Assembly: GCF_900110455.1 (NCBI RefSeq)
Contig: NZ_FOIS01000003.1
Location: 265,491 to 329,490 of the forward strand
DNA: 64,000 bases
Direction: 5' to 3'
Origin: Natrinema salifodinae
GTDB lineage: Archaea; Halobacteriota; Halobacteria; Halobacteriales; Natrialbaceae
The notes under the pieces were generated by a model, which saw only the letters and a program-made list of their open reading frames with translations, had not been told where the DNA came from and ran no database searches. Below are positions 25,268 through 33,784 of this stretch, piece after piece. The position numbers and the translations under genes are program-made. The stretch's first letter is position 1. Every line of letters begins with the position of its first letter.

Positions 25268-26119
25268 TCACGCGTACTTCGACCACACCTCCCGCAACGG
25301 GAGCCATTCCGTCTCGGGTTCGACGCGGTCGGCGCGGACCGCGTTGAGGACCGCCCCCAGCAGGAGACAGAGCCCGCCCAGATACACCCACGTCAGGACG
25401 ATCAGGACCGCCCCGGCGACGCCGAACAGGGCCACGCTCTCGGATGCGGCGACGTACAGTCGAAATCCGACCGCGAGGACCGACCAGGCGAGCGCGGCGA
25501 AGGCGGTCCCTGGAACGATCTCGCGAACCGAGACGTCGGGGGTGGGAAACAGGTAGTACATCGGGAGGAAGACGGCGAACAGGAGCGCGACGAGCGCGAG
25601 CGGGCTCAGCAACGCCAGTACGGGACCATCACCGGCCGGGAGGCGAACGCCCACGACGCCGACCAGCGCGACGCCGACGGCGACCGTGACGGTCAGGAGA
25701 ACGGCGTTACACACCGTGACGAGCGTGACGGTGGTGGCCGCGGTGACGTACGACTGCTCCTTGCGCGCGTCGTAGATGCCCGTAAACGCGCTGTTGACCG
25801 CCTGGAACAGCCGCGTCGCGCTCCAGAAGAGGATCCCCGTCGCCAACAGCGCCGCCCGCGTCCGCGCGCTGCCGTCGCCGGCCAGGTCCGCGAGGTTGGC
25901 GTCCGACGGCGCGCCCTCGAGCCCCGTTCCCCGAACGAGCGCGTTGAGGACGGGCTCGAGCGCGTCGACGAGCGAAACGGCGACCAGCGCCAGGATCACC
26001 AGCGGGACGAGCGTGTTGAACACGTGATAGGCCAGGCCGGCGGCGACGACTCCGAGCTGGCGTTCGCGGGCGACGGCGGCGACGTCGCGGGCGAGGTCGG
26101 CGAGCCGTTCGCGTTTCAT
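25268..26119 (-). CDS. YihY/BrkB-family membrane protein
   Basis: 283 aa with six hydrophobic segments. The N-terminal LGVVAAGLAYHVFNTLVPLVILALVAVSL and the C-terminal AGAVLIVLTWVYLGGLCLLLGAVLNAV are the recognisable YihY/virulence-factor-BrkB regions (once misnamed RNase BN). Function in archaea is unknown. The start MKRERLADLARDVAAVARERQ at 26119 gives the usual amphipathic N-terminus. Confidence 0.88.
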   Translation of the reverse strand: MKRERLADLARDVAAVARERQLGVVAAGLAYHVFNTLVPLVILALVAVSLVDALEPVLNALVRGTGLEGAPSDANLADLAGDGSARTRAALLATGILFWSATRLFQAVNSAFTGIYDARKEQSYVTAATTVTLVTVCNAVLLTVTVAVGVALVGVVGVRLPAGDGPVLALLSPLALVALLFAVFLPMYYLFPTPDVSVREIVPGTAFAALAWSVLAVGFRLYVAASESVALFGVAGAVLIVLTWVYLGGLCLLLGAVLNAVRADRVEPETEWLPLREVWSKYA

Positions 26120-26224
26120 ACCACTACCACGGAACCGGACTCCACGGCGCGTCGGAAACCGCTTTGGCCGGCAATGGAATCGCTCGCGGCGTCACGACGT
26201 CGAAGAAGAGTGAATCGAGTCCGA

Positions 26225-26431
26225 TTATTCGTCGGTAACGATCGACTGGACGTGGCCGACGACGCCGCTTTTCAGTTCGACCTGCGGCCCCTCGGGCTCG
26301 TCCCCGTAAATCGTCGCGACCTCGCCGATGATCGGCTCCGTGTCCTCGGCCTGGACGTTCTCGTCGCCCTGGACGATCTCGACGGTGATGCCCTGGCGCA
26401 ACTCCTCGGCGGTCGGTCGTTCGTTGGACAT
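26225..26431 (-). CDS. YwbE-like DUF2196 protein
   Basis: 68 aa from ATG 26431: MSNERPTAEELRQGITVEIV, then PIIGEVATIYGDEPEGPQVELKSGVVGHVQSIV. It fits the small KOW-like YwbE/DUF2196 family, thought to be RNA- or ribosome-associated by fold only. Frames extending further upstream are non-conserved. Confidence 0.78.
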   Translation of the reverse strand: MSNERPTAEELRQGITVEIVQGDENVQAEDTEPIIGEVATIYGDEPEGPQVELKSGVVGHVQSIVTDE

Positions 26432-26776
26432 GAAAAACAGTGGGACGGTTTTCTCGAAAAGCGTGCTGCCTGCAGTCGCTATATCGACCGCGGAGCGGAG
26501 GTGAGCGCTCGATCCGCTTCGGCGGCCGGCACCGAAACCGCGGTTTGTGCGGTCTGGGACGGCGAATTCTGACGAGACGCCGCCCCGTTGCACGAACGAG
26601 GCCCCGTAGGGTGACCGGCGTATTTATCCGCCTGTATCCGCTTACTGGAAGTAGTGACGAGCGGGGAGGCTGAAACACGCGACCGGGGCCCCGATTCCAC
26701 GAATACATCTAGCGGTCTGGGACCACGGTGGTCCGTCGTTTGCGCTGCTGTCCAACCGACCACTACTTGACCATCT
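26432..26776. other. 345 bp intergenic region between divergent genes
   Basis: Promoter region of the DUF2196 gene (minus) and of the histidine kinase (plus). A TATA-like GCGTATTTATCC lies at 26619-26630, distant from the kinase ATG. I see no small ORF worth calling and no strong palindrome. Confidence 0.4.
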
Positions 26777-29197
26777 ATGAGCCAACCGATGCAAGATACC
26801 GCGGACGACGTTCTCGGACTCGAAACGGGACTGAAAGCGCTGCGGGCGAGTCCGGAGTTTACCGGACCCGTCGAAGCGGTCGCGGGACACGACTCCTACG
26901 ACCATCTCGCGCTTATCTACGAATCGCAGGCCGAACAGTTCGCGACGGCGATTCCGTACATCAAACACGGACTCGAACGCGGCGAGCGGTGCGTCTACAT
27001 CGCCGACGAGAACGGCACCGACGAGATTCTCGCGGCGCTGCGAGACGCCGGCGTCGACGTCGACACCGCGCTCGAGTCGGGCGCGCTGACGATGTACACC
27101 GCTCAGGAGTCGTATCTCCGCAACGGGCGGTTCGAGCCCGACGACATGATCGCGTTTATCTCTGACACCATCGAGGAGGCCGCCGCCGACTACGAGGGAC
27201 TGCGGATCACCGGCGAGATGTCGTGGGTGTTCGGCGACGATCCGCCGCTCGAGAAGCTCATCGAGTACGAGGGGAAGCTCAATCGCCTGCTCCCCGACGC
27301 GAACGGCATCGCGCTCTGCCAGTACAACCGCGAACGGTTCTCACCGGAGATCATCCGCGACGTTATCAAGACTCACCCGCACCTGATCTACGACAACACG
27401 GTCTGTCAAAATTTCTACTACACGCCGCCGGAGGAGTTCTTCGGCCCCGATCAGCCCGACCGCGAGATCGATCGGATGATGGGCACGCTGCTGGATCGAA
27501 CCGAAGCGCGCGTCGAACTACAGGAGCGACGCCAACACCTCCAGCGACAAAACGAGATCACGGGCGATCCCGACCGCTCGTTCGAGGAGAAGCTGCACGA
27601 CCTCTTCGAACTCGGCTGCGAGCGATTCGATCTCGAGCTCGGAGCGATGGCGCGCGTCGACGTCGACGACAACTGGTTCGAGGTCGAGTACGTCAGCGAC
27701 GACCACGAGCACTTCGAACCCGGCATCGAGCTCCCGCTGTCGGAGACCTACTGCACCGCGGCTACCGAAATCGAAGCCGCCGGATACGTCTCGGATCCCC
27801 AGGCCGAGGGCTACGACGACATCACCGTCTACGAGGAGTACGGTATCCGCGCGTACCTCGGGACCCACATCGAAATCGAAGGCGGCGACAATCGGACGTT
27901 CTTCTTCGTATCCTCCGAACAGCGCGACGAGGAGTTCACTGACGACGAACTGACGTTCCATCGCCTGCTGGGCCAGTGGCTGAAATACCAGCTCGAACAC
28001 GAACGACGGGAGCACCACGAGCGAACGCTGTACGAGATTGCGTCCGATCCCGACCGCTCGTTCGACGAGAAGCTCCAGACGATGTTCGATCTGGGCTGTG
28101 ACCGGTTCGACCTCGACCTCGGCGGCCTGGCCCGAGTCGATCCGGCGACCGATTCGTTCGAAGTGGAAGCGACTAACGGCGATCACGAGTATCTCACGCC
28201 AGGCGCGGAGGCGCCGCTTTCGGAGACCTACTGCCGGCTGACTTTCGATGGCGACACGTCGGCCGGCGTTACCGATCCCGAATGGGCCGGCTTCGGAAAC
28301 ACCCTCGCCTACGAGGAGTTCGGCGTCGAGACGTATCTCGGGACGCGGATCGAACTCGAGAACGAACCCGATCGGACGTTCTTCTTCGTGTCCTCGGACT
28401 CGCGCGACAGGGGCTTCTCGGACGCCGAACGGACGTTCCTCCACCTGCTGTCCCAGTGGGTCGTGTACGAACTCGAGCGGAAACAACGCGAGCGAGCGCT
28501 CGAGGAGTCGAACGAACGGTTAGAGCAGTTCGCCTACGCCGCCTCCCACGACCTGCAGGAACCGCTGCGGATGGTCACCAGCTATCTCCAACTCCTCGAG
28601 ACACGATACGGCGACGCCTTCGACGAGGACGGCGAGGAGTTCCTCGCGTTCGCTGTCGACGGCGCCGAGCGAATGCGGGAGATGATCGACGGGTTACTGG
28701 CGTACTCGCGGATCGAAACGCAGGGCGATCCGTTCGAGCCGATGGACCTGAACGACGTGGTCGAAGACGTGCTCGCGGATCTGCAGGTCCGGATCGACGA
28801 GAGCGACGCCGAGATCACGACCGCGGAACTCCCCCGCGTCGAGGGCGACGCCAGCCAGGTGCGCCAGGTGTTCCAGAACCTGTTCAGCAACGCCATCACC
28901 TACAGCGGGGACGAACCCCCGCGCGTTCACGTCGACGCCAAACGGCGCGGCCGGGAGTGGGTCATCTCGGTCGAAGACGATGGGATCGGGATCGATCCCG
29001 ACGATCAGGACCGCGTGTTCACGGTCTTCGACCGGCTCCACAGCCGCGAGGAGTACGACGGCACCGGCATCGGCCTGGCGTTGTGCGAGCGCATCGTCGA
29101 ACGCCACGGCGGCGACATCTGGGTCGAGTCGGAACCGGGCGAGGGGGCGACGTTCTCGTTCACGCTGCCCGCGTCGCGGATGTCCACCGAAACGTAG
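26777..29197 (+). CDS. sensor histidine kinase: MEDS, two GAF domains, HisKA, HATPase
   Basis: 806 aa, no membrane segments, so a cytosolic sensor. Residues about 37-205 are a MEDS (DcmR-type) domain: HLALIYESQAEQFATAIPYIKHGLERGERCVYI. Two similar GAF domains follow (about 260-400 and 418-560); both contain DPDRSF-EKL, PLSETYC, YEE-G and RTFFFVSS, so they are an internal duplication. HisKA has phosphoacceptor His591 in YAASHDLQEPLRM; N-box FQNLFSNAITYS (about 699) and G-box DDGIGIDPDDQ (about 735) complete the kinase. No response regulator is adjacent. Confidence 0.93.
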   Translation: MSQPMQDTADDVLGLETGLKALRASPEFTGPVEAVAGHDSYDHLALIYESQAEQFATAIPYIKHGLERGERCVYIADENGTDEILAALRDAGVDVDTALESGALTMYTAQESYLRNGRFEPDDMIAFISDTIEEAAADYEGLRITGEMSWVFGDDPPLEKLIEYEGKLNRLLPDANGIALCQYNRERFSPEIIRDVIKTHPHLIYDNTVCQNFYYTPPEEFFGPDQPDREIDRMMGTLLDRTEARVELQERRQHLQRQNEITGDPDRSFEEKLHDLFELGCERFDLELGAMARVDVDDNWFEVEYVSDDHEHFEPGIELPLSETYCTAATEIEAAGYVSDPQAEGYDDITVYEEYGIRAYLGTHIEIEGGDNRTFFFVSSEQRDEEFTDDELTFHRLLGQWLKYQLEHERREHHERTLYEIASDPDRSFDEKLQTMFDLGCDRFDLDLGGLARVDPATDSFEVEATNGDHEYLTPGAEAPLSETYCRLTFDGDTSAGVTDPEWAGFGNTLAYEEFGVETYLGTRIELENEPDRTFFFVSSDSRDRGFSDAERTFLHLLSQWVVYELERKQRERALEESNERLEQFAYAASHDLQEPLRMVTSYLQLLETRYGDAFDEDGEEFLAFAVDGAERMREMIDGLLAYSRIETQGDPFEPMDLNDVVEDVLADLQVRIDESDAEITTAELPRVEGDASQVRQVFQNLFSNAITYSGDEPPRVHVDAKRRGREWVISVEDDGIGIDPDDQDRVFTVFDRLHSREEYDGTGIGLALCERIVERHGGDIWVESEPGEGATFSFTLPASRMSTET

Positions 29198-29227
29198 GAC
29201 CGGACCGCGCGACGCCGACGTCGCCGA

Positions 29228-29629
29228 TTACTCGTCGTCGAACTCGAGGGCGACGGAGTTGATGCAGTAGCGCTTGCCCGTCGGCTCGGGCCCGTCCTCG
29301 AAGACGTGGCCGAGGTGGCCGCCGCAGTTGGCACACCGGACCTCCGTGCGGCGCATTCCGTGGCTGGTGTCGAGTTGCGTTTCGATCCGGTCGTCGTCAA
29401 CGTCGTAGAAACTCGGCCAGCCGCAGCCGGACTCGAACTTCGTCTCGGAGTCGAACAGTTCGGCGCCGCAGCCGGCACAGGCGTACGTGCCGTCGTCCTT
29501 GTGATCGACGTATTCGCCGCTGAACGGTTGTTCCGTGCCCGACTCGCGGAGGATGCGGTACTCTTCGTCGCTCAACTGCTCGCGCCACTCCTCGTCGCTC
29601 GTCGGGGCCTGGTCTGCCTCGTTACTCAT
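29228..29629 (-). CDS. msrB: peptide-methionine (R)-S-oxide reductase
   Basis: 133 aa from ATG 29629. Reduces methionine-R-sulfoxide in proteins. Two Zn-binding CxxC pairs ([11 protein letters not shown] and [14 protein letters not shown]), [10 protein letters not shown], and the catalytic Cys in [11 protein letters not shown] near the C-terminus. The frame is open upstream to 29923, but those codons overlap the next small gene and are not conserved. Confidence 0.95.
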   Translation of the reverse strand: MSNEADQAPTSDEEWREQLSDEEYRILRESGTEQPFSGEYVDHKDDGTYACAGCGAELFDSETKFESGCGWPSFYDVDDDRIETQLDTSHGMRRTEVRCANCGGHLGHVFEDGPEPTGKRYCINSVALEFDDE

Positions 29630-29751
29630 GGGCGGTGGTACGGGCGAGACGGTCAAGAGTCTGTCTGCACGCTCGGCCATCCCGAACGGTCCATCGGACG
29701 GGGCGGGCGCTAGTCGTCGCTCGGAATCCCAGTCGGGAGGAGGAATCGCGG

Positions 29752-29913
29752 TCAGCGACTGGTGATGACGTCCGTACTCTTGCAGTTCGGACACTGCGTC
29801 ATCCGGCCCAGTTTCGGGACCTCGATCCGCAACCATTCCTCCCCGCCAGGCGGTGCTTCGAAGCCGCAGTTCCGACACCGTGACAGTCGCCGCGTAGCTG
29901 AGTTGCTCGCCAT
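29752..29913 (-). CDS. small zinc-ribbon protein
   Basis: 53 aa from ATG 29913 (or 62 aa from ATG 29940). Two CxxC pairs, [13 protein letters not shown] and [11 protein letters not shown], form one zinc ribbon. Such stand-alone ribbons are common in haloarchaea and of unknown role. Lies 122 bp upstream of msrB on the same strand. Confidence 0.65.
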   Translation of the reverse strand: MASNSATRRLSRCRNCGFEAPPGGEEWLRIEVPKLGRMTQCPNCKSTDVITSR

Positions 29914-30541
29914 GGTTCGACATATGCCATAGACTACCATATGTGTTCGTTTACCGTATCCCGACTGTCTCGCGTTTCGACGGACTGGTCAGCCGATCGT
30001 CTTCCGACGATCGGCAGCGACCACGCCGCGTTTGACAGGGGAGAGCGTGGACGACGCGACTCGATCGGTTCGATCCGTCTCGGTCTCGCCGAACCGTCCG
30101 GTCGCGTCGATCTCGGTCGGAGATCTTCCTCGTCAGTTCGGCCACCGCCTTCGAGCACCGATTCCGCGGTGTCGCCCGCGAGCGCCGCTTCGTGAGCGGT
30201 CACCAGGTCCCGTTGCGTCGGTCGTCGGAGCGGATCAGCGTCTCACCACGCCAAATCTCCGTGCGAACCGTCCACGAACGGCCACAAAACCGTTATCTAA
30301 CGTATCTGCCTCTATTCCGCCTCGATCCCGTTCCGGTCCGTCGAACGGGAGTCGCGTCCCGACCGGCGACGGGACCGCCCCGGCGGACGGTGCTCGCGGC
30401 GCTGTTCGATCGAGTCCGACCCCCCAGTTCAGCGACGCTCGAACCGTAGCAAGGGGGTGTTATTTTGTTCACTCTTGTCGTAGCAGTTACACCCAATCGC
30501 CGTCGCAGCGCACGCCCACGGGACAAAAATAGAGACAGAGA
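29914..30541. other. 628 bp intergenic region, no convincing gene
   Basis: Between the zinc-ribbon gene (minus) and crtB (plus). Several frames are open, but none has a plausible start, codon bias or recognisable product. The part nearest crtB (30450-30541) is AT-richer, with GTTATTTTGTTC at 30460-30471 and GGGACAAAAATAGAG at 30525-30539; one of these may hold the crtB promoter. Confidence 0.4.
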
Positions 30542-31492
30542 ATGCAACGGGAACACATCAACGCGAGCAAGGCGATACAGAGGCGGACCGGGAAGACGTT
30601 CTACCTCGCCACGCGGTTTCTCCCCGAGCGGGTTCGCCACGCCACCCACGTCCTCTACGCGTTCTTCCGGATCGCCGACGAGGTCGTCGACGACGCCGAC
30701 GGCGTCGCCCCTGCCGAGCAACGCGCCAGGCTCGAGGAGTTGCGGGACCAGGCGCTCGGCGAGCGACCGCCGGAGGACCCGGTGCTCGAGGCGTTTCGGG
30801 AGCTCCGGGTGCGGTACGGGATCGACGACGCAGAGGTCGATTCGTTCGTCGACGCGATGGCGACCGACATCGACACGAGCCGGTACGAGACCTACGATGA
30901 CCTCGAGTCGTACATGCGAGGATCGGCGGCCGCCGTCGGCGTGATGATGACCGCGATCATGGAGCCCGAAGCCGAGGAGACCGCCCTCCCCCACGCCATC
31001 AAACTGGGCGAGGCGTTCCAGATGACGAACTTCCTGCGGGACGTCCGCGAGGATATCGTCGAGCGCGACCGGATCTACATCCCGCAGGAGACCCTTCGGG
31101 AACACGGCGTCGATCCGGCGCAGATCGGACGGCTCGAGTACTCCGAGTCGTTCGCCGCGGCGATGGCCGCCGAACTCCAGCGCACGGAAGACCTCTACCG
31201 CGAGGGTGTCGCCGGCATCCGGTATCTCCCCGCGGACTGTCAGCTGCCGGTCCTGCTGGCGGCGGTCCTCTACGCCGAACACCACTCCTTCATCCGCTCG
31301 CAGGGGTACGACGTGCTCTCCCGGGAGCCGTCGCTGTCGACGACCCGGAAACTGTGGTGTCTCGCGAAGACGCGCTGGCACTGGCACTGGCATCGTGACC
31401 CGGAGGCGGTGTTCCAGCGGGTGTCGGCGGTGCCGACGGCCGAACCCGACCGCCACCGGTCCGAACACGGCGACAGCGTGGCGACTCGGTAA
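30542..31492 (+). CDS. crtB: phytoene synthase
   Basis: 316 aa. Condenses two geranylgeranyl diphosphates to phytoene, the first committed carotenoid step. The two Asp-rich diphosphate-binding motifs are FFRIADEVVDDADGV (about 39-53) and NFLRDVREDIVERDRIYIP (about 163-181). Convergent with the bacterioruberin genes to its right, with a zinc-finger gene between. Length is usual for the family. Confidence 0.95.
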   Translation: MQREHINASKAIQRRTGKTFYLATRFLPERVRHATHVLYAFFRIADEVVDDADGVAPAEQRARLEELRDQALGERPPEDPVLEAFRELRVRYGIDDAEVDSFVDAMATDIDTSRYETYDDLESYMRGSAAAVGVMMTAIMEPEAEETALPHAIKLGEAFQMTNFLRDVREDIVERDRIYIPQETLREHGVDPAQIGRLEYSESFAAAMAAELQRTEDLYREGVAGIRYLPADCQLPVLLAAVLYAEHHSFIRSQGYDVLSREPSLSTTRKLWCLAKTRWHWHWHRDPEAVFQRVSAVPTAEPDRHRSEHGDSVATR

Positions 31493-31716
31493 CGGAAGCG
31501 GATCGAAAGCGGAAGCGAGCGCCGTTCCATCGACGTGGAGCGCCGGATGGCTCGAACGACCGCGGTCGGCGCGGGGCGTGGCCCACCCTGACGCTCGCCG
31601 CCGTCGCACCGCATCCCGTTCGGCGACGGCATCGCGGCGCCGTTGGGTAGAGGCTGCGCGACCGTCGGCCGCCAACCGACGCCAACCGCGCGTCGCTCGG
31701 AGCGTCGAGACTCGGG

Positions 31717-31878
31717 CTACTCGGAGATATCGTCGGTCGACAGCGCTGTCGTCTCGGCGACGATGAACTTCGCTAACTTGCGCTTGCTGTGCTCGGCGAG
31801 CAAGTGGTCCTCGAGTTGCTGATCGGCGGCCGGCTCCTCGCGGCAGACCGGACACTCGACCGGCTCTTTTGTCGCCAT
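31717..31878 (-). CDS. small C2H2-type zinc-finger protein
   Basis: 53 aa from ATG 31878: ECPVCREEPAADQQLEDHLLAEH gives a CxxC-x13-HxxxxH arrangement, followed by a basic SKRKLAKF helix. Such mini zinc-finger proteins are frequent in haloarchaea; at least one (HVO_2753-type, different spacing) affects biofilm and motility, but that role cannot be transferred here. Confidence 0.65.
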   Translation of the reverse strand: MATKEPVECPVCREEPAADQQLEDHLLAEHSKRKLAKFIVAETTALSTDDISE

Positions 31879-31949
31879 ACGGATGACAATATCCTCACAC
31901 GCAAAAGCGATACGCCGGCATATTCGTTCGGTCCGACCGCCGGCGACGG

Positions 31950-32891
31950 TCAGGATCGGCCGCCGGGCAGCGCCGTCCGGACCATCGCGAGGTCGTAGCG
32001 ACCGGTCCCGAACAGGCCGAGACAGACCAACCAGGCGACCCCGGCGGCTACCCAGTTTCCGTAGAGGACGTTGATCGAGCCCCAGAGCAACACGAAGCTC
32101 ACCAGGTCGTCCAGCGCGAACTCGCAGGTCCGGACGCGCTCGAGCAGGGCCGCCCGATCGAAGGCGAGATCCACGAGGACGACGGCGACGGTTCCCGAAA
32201 GCAGCCACCCGCGATAATTCGAGGCGGGAACGCCGTAGTAGCCGCCTGGCGGAACGTACGTCCAGAAGCCGATCGCGACGGCCGCGGGATCGAGCACCAG
32301 GTCGACCGCGAGGACGGCGGCGATGGCCGCGAGCAGTCGCGGGACCCGCCTGGCGGCCCGCTCGCGGAGGACCAGTAGCGCGAGCAGGTAGGCGTTCAGC
32401 ACCAGCGGGACGAAAAACAGCGGGAGGGCCAAAGGGACCTCGCCGCCGAGCATCGGCCCGAGGCGGATCCCGTACTCGAAGGTCCCGTAGGGCCAGCCGG
32501 TCCGCACGCCGACGAATTCGATCGCGTAGGTGTAGGCCGTCAGGATGCCGAGGGAGACGAGCGCCCGCCGATCGATCCGCGGCAAGAGGGCGACGACCAG
32601 CGGCGAGCGCATCACCAGCGTTCCGAACAGGATCAGGAGGGGGTTGTACGCCAGCGCCGGCGGGAGCACCTCCTCGGCGCTCGCGACCAACGTCACCGCG
32701 CCGACGACGGGAAAGACGACGGCGATGGTGAATCGGTTCTCGCGGACGACGGCCTCGAGGCGGCGCTGGACGGCGGCCCGCTCGGTATCGGCGTCGCCCT
32801 CGCCCTCGCGGGACCGATTCCCCGTCGGTCCCGCCGTCTCGTTCGCCTCCGAACTCGCGCTCGCGGGATTCTCGCCGCTGCCGCTATCCAT
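31950..32891 (-). CDS. cruF: bisanhydrobacterioruberin hydratase
   Basis: 313 aa with about seven or eight membrane segments. Adds water to the end groups of bisanhydrobacterioruberin, the last step to bacterioruberin. Family hallmarks: VGVRTGWPYGTFEYGIRLGPMLGGEVPLALPL and AVDLVLDPAAVAIGFWTYVPPGGYYGVPASNYRGW. The first ~40 residues are a charged low-complexity head. Its start overlaps the end of the elongase gene by 8 bp, so translation is coupled. The order desaturase-elongase-hydratase matches the Haloarcula japonica crtD-lyeJ-cruF locus. Confidence 0.92.
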   Translation of the reverse strand: MDSGSGENPASASSEANETAGPTGNRSREGEGDADTERAAVQRRLEAVVRENRFTIAVVFPVVGAVTLVASAEEVLPPALAYNPLLILFGTLVMRSPLVVALLPRIDRRALVSLGILTAYTYAIEFVGVRTGWPYGTFEYGIRLGPMLGGEVPLALPLFFVPLVLNAYLLALLVLRERAARRVPRLLAAIAAVLAVDLVLDPAAVAIGFWTYVPPGGYYGVPASNYRGWLLSGTVAVVLVDLAFDRAALLERVRTCEFALDDLVSFVLLWGSINVLYGNWVAAGVAWLVCLGLFGTGRYDLAMVRTALPGGRS

Positions 32892-33756
32892 ACAGCAGCC
32901 TCCAGAGCCCGCCCATCGTCAGGACGGCGCCGACGGCGGTGTTGATCGCCGGGAACCACCAGTACGCGCGGTCGACCGCCACGCTCGCCGTCGCGATCGC
33001 GGCGACGAGCGCGGGATAGACCAGCATGAGCGCACCCAGCCGGGCGTCGAGCGCGCCGAAGGCGGCCGCGCTCGCGAGCCAGCACGCCCCGCAGTAGGCG
33101 TAGGTACGGCGCTCGCCCAGCACCGTCGCGGTCGTCCGGATCCCGGTCTCTCGATCGGGTTCGATGTCGGGGATCGCCGAGAACGTGTGCATCCCCATTG
33201 CCCACAGCCACCCGCCGGCGATCGCGAGCAGCGGCGGCTGCGTTCCCGCGACGGCGGCGTAGGCGGCCGCGCCCGGCGTGATGTAGAGGCCGTTCGAGAC
33301 CGAGTCCAGCGGCGGCGTCGTTTTGAGTCTGACCGGCGGCGCGCTGTAGGCCGCGCCGAGGACGAGGAAGGCGATCAGCCACGGCCAGGCGGCCAGCGGG
33401 AGCAGCGGCGCGAGCACAAGCGGCAGGGCCGCACAGAGTCCGACGGCGATGGGGACGTCACCCTGGCCCCGGTAGCGTGCCTCGCGGTCCTCCTTCTTCG
33501 GGTTCGCGGCGTCGATCGCCCGGTCGTAGACGTCGTTGATCCCGTAGAGGAAGACGTTGGCCGGCAGGAGGAAGTAGGCGAACAGCGCGACCGTCGCCGG
33601 GGCGACCAGGTCGCCGACGGACTCGGCGGCGTAGGCGACCCCGACGAGGACCGGGCCCGCCAGGTACAGCCAGAAGCGCGGCCGCGAGAGCGTGAGCAGG
33701 TACGAGAGCCGCTCGCCCGCGCTGGTCTCGTCGGCGGTCGCGGATTCCGAGTTCAT
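32884..33756 (-). CDS. lyeJ: lycopene elongase, UbiA prenyltransferase family
   Basis: 290 aa with about eight membrane segments. Transfers C5 units to lycopene ends and, in this family, also hydrates. The UbiA Asp motifs are GINDVYDRAIDAANPKKEDREAR (NDxxD) and SAIPDIEPDRETGIRTTATVLG. Downstream of the desaturase gene by 28 bp and overlapping cruF by 8 bp. Confidence 0.93.
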   Translation of the reverse strand: MNSESATADETSAGERLSYLLTLSRPRFWLYLAGPVLVGVAYAAESVGDLVAPATVALFAYFLLPANVFLYGINDVYDRAIDAANPKKEDREARYRGQGDVPIAVGLCAALPLVLAPLLPLAAWPWLIAFLVLGAAYSAPPVRLKTTPPLDSVSNGLYITPGAAAYAAVAGTQPPLLAIAGGWLWAMGMHTFSAIPDIEPDRETGIRTTATVLGERRTYAYCGACWLASAAAFGALDARLGALMLVYPALVAAIATASVAVDRAYWWFPAINTAVGAVLTMGGLWRLLYG

Positions 33757-33784
33757 CGATCGAGAGTCGCGGTGAGAGCCGGCA

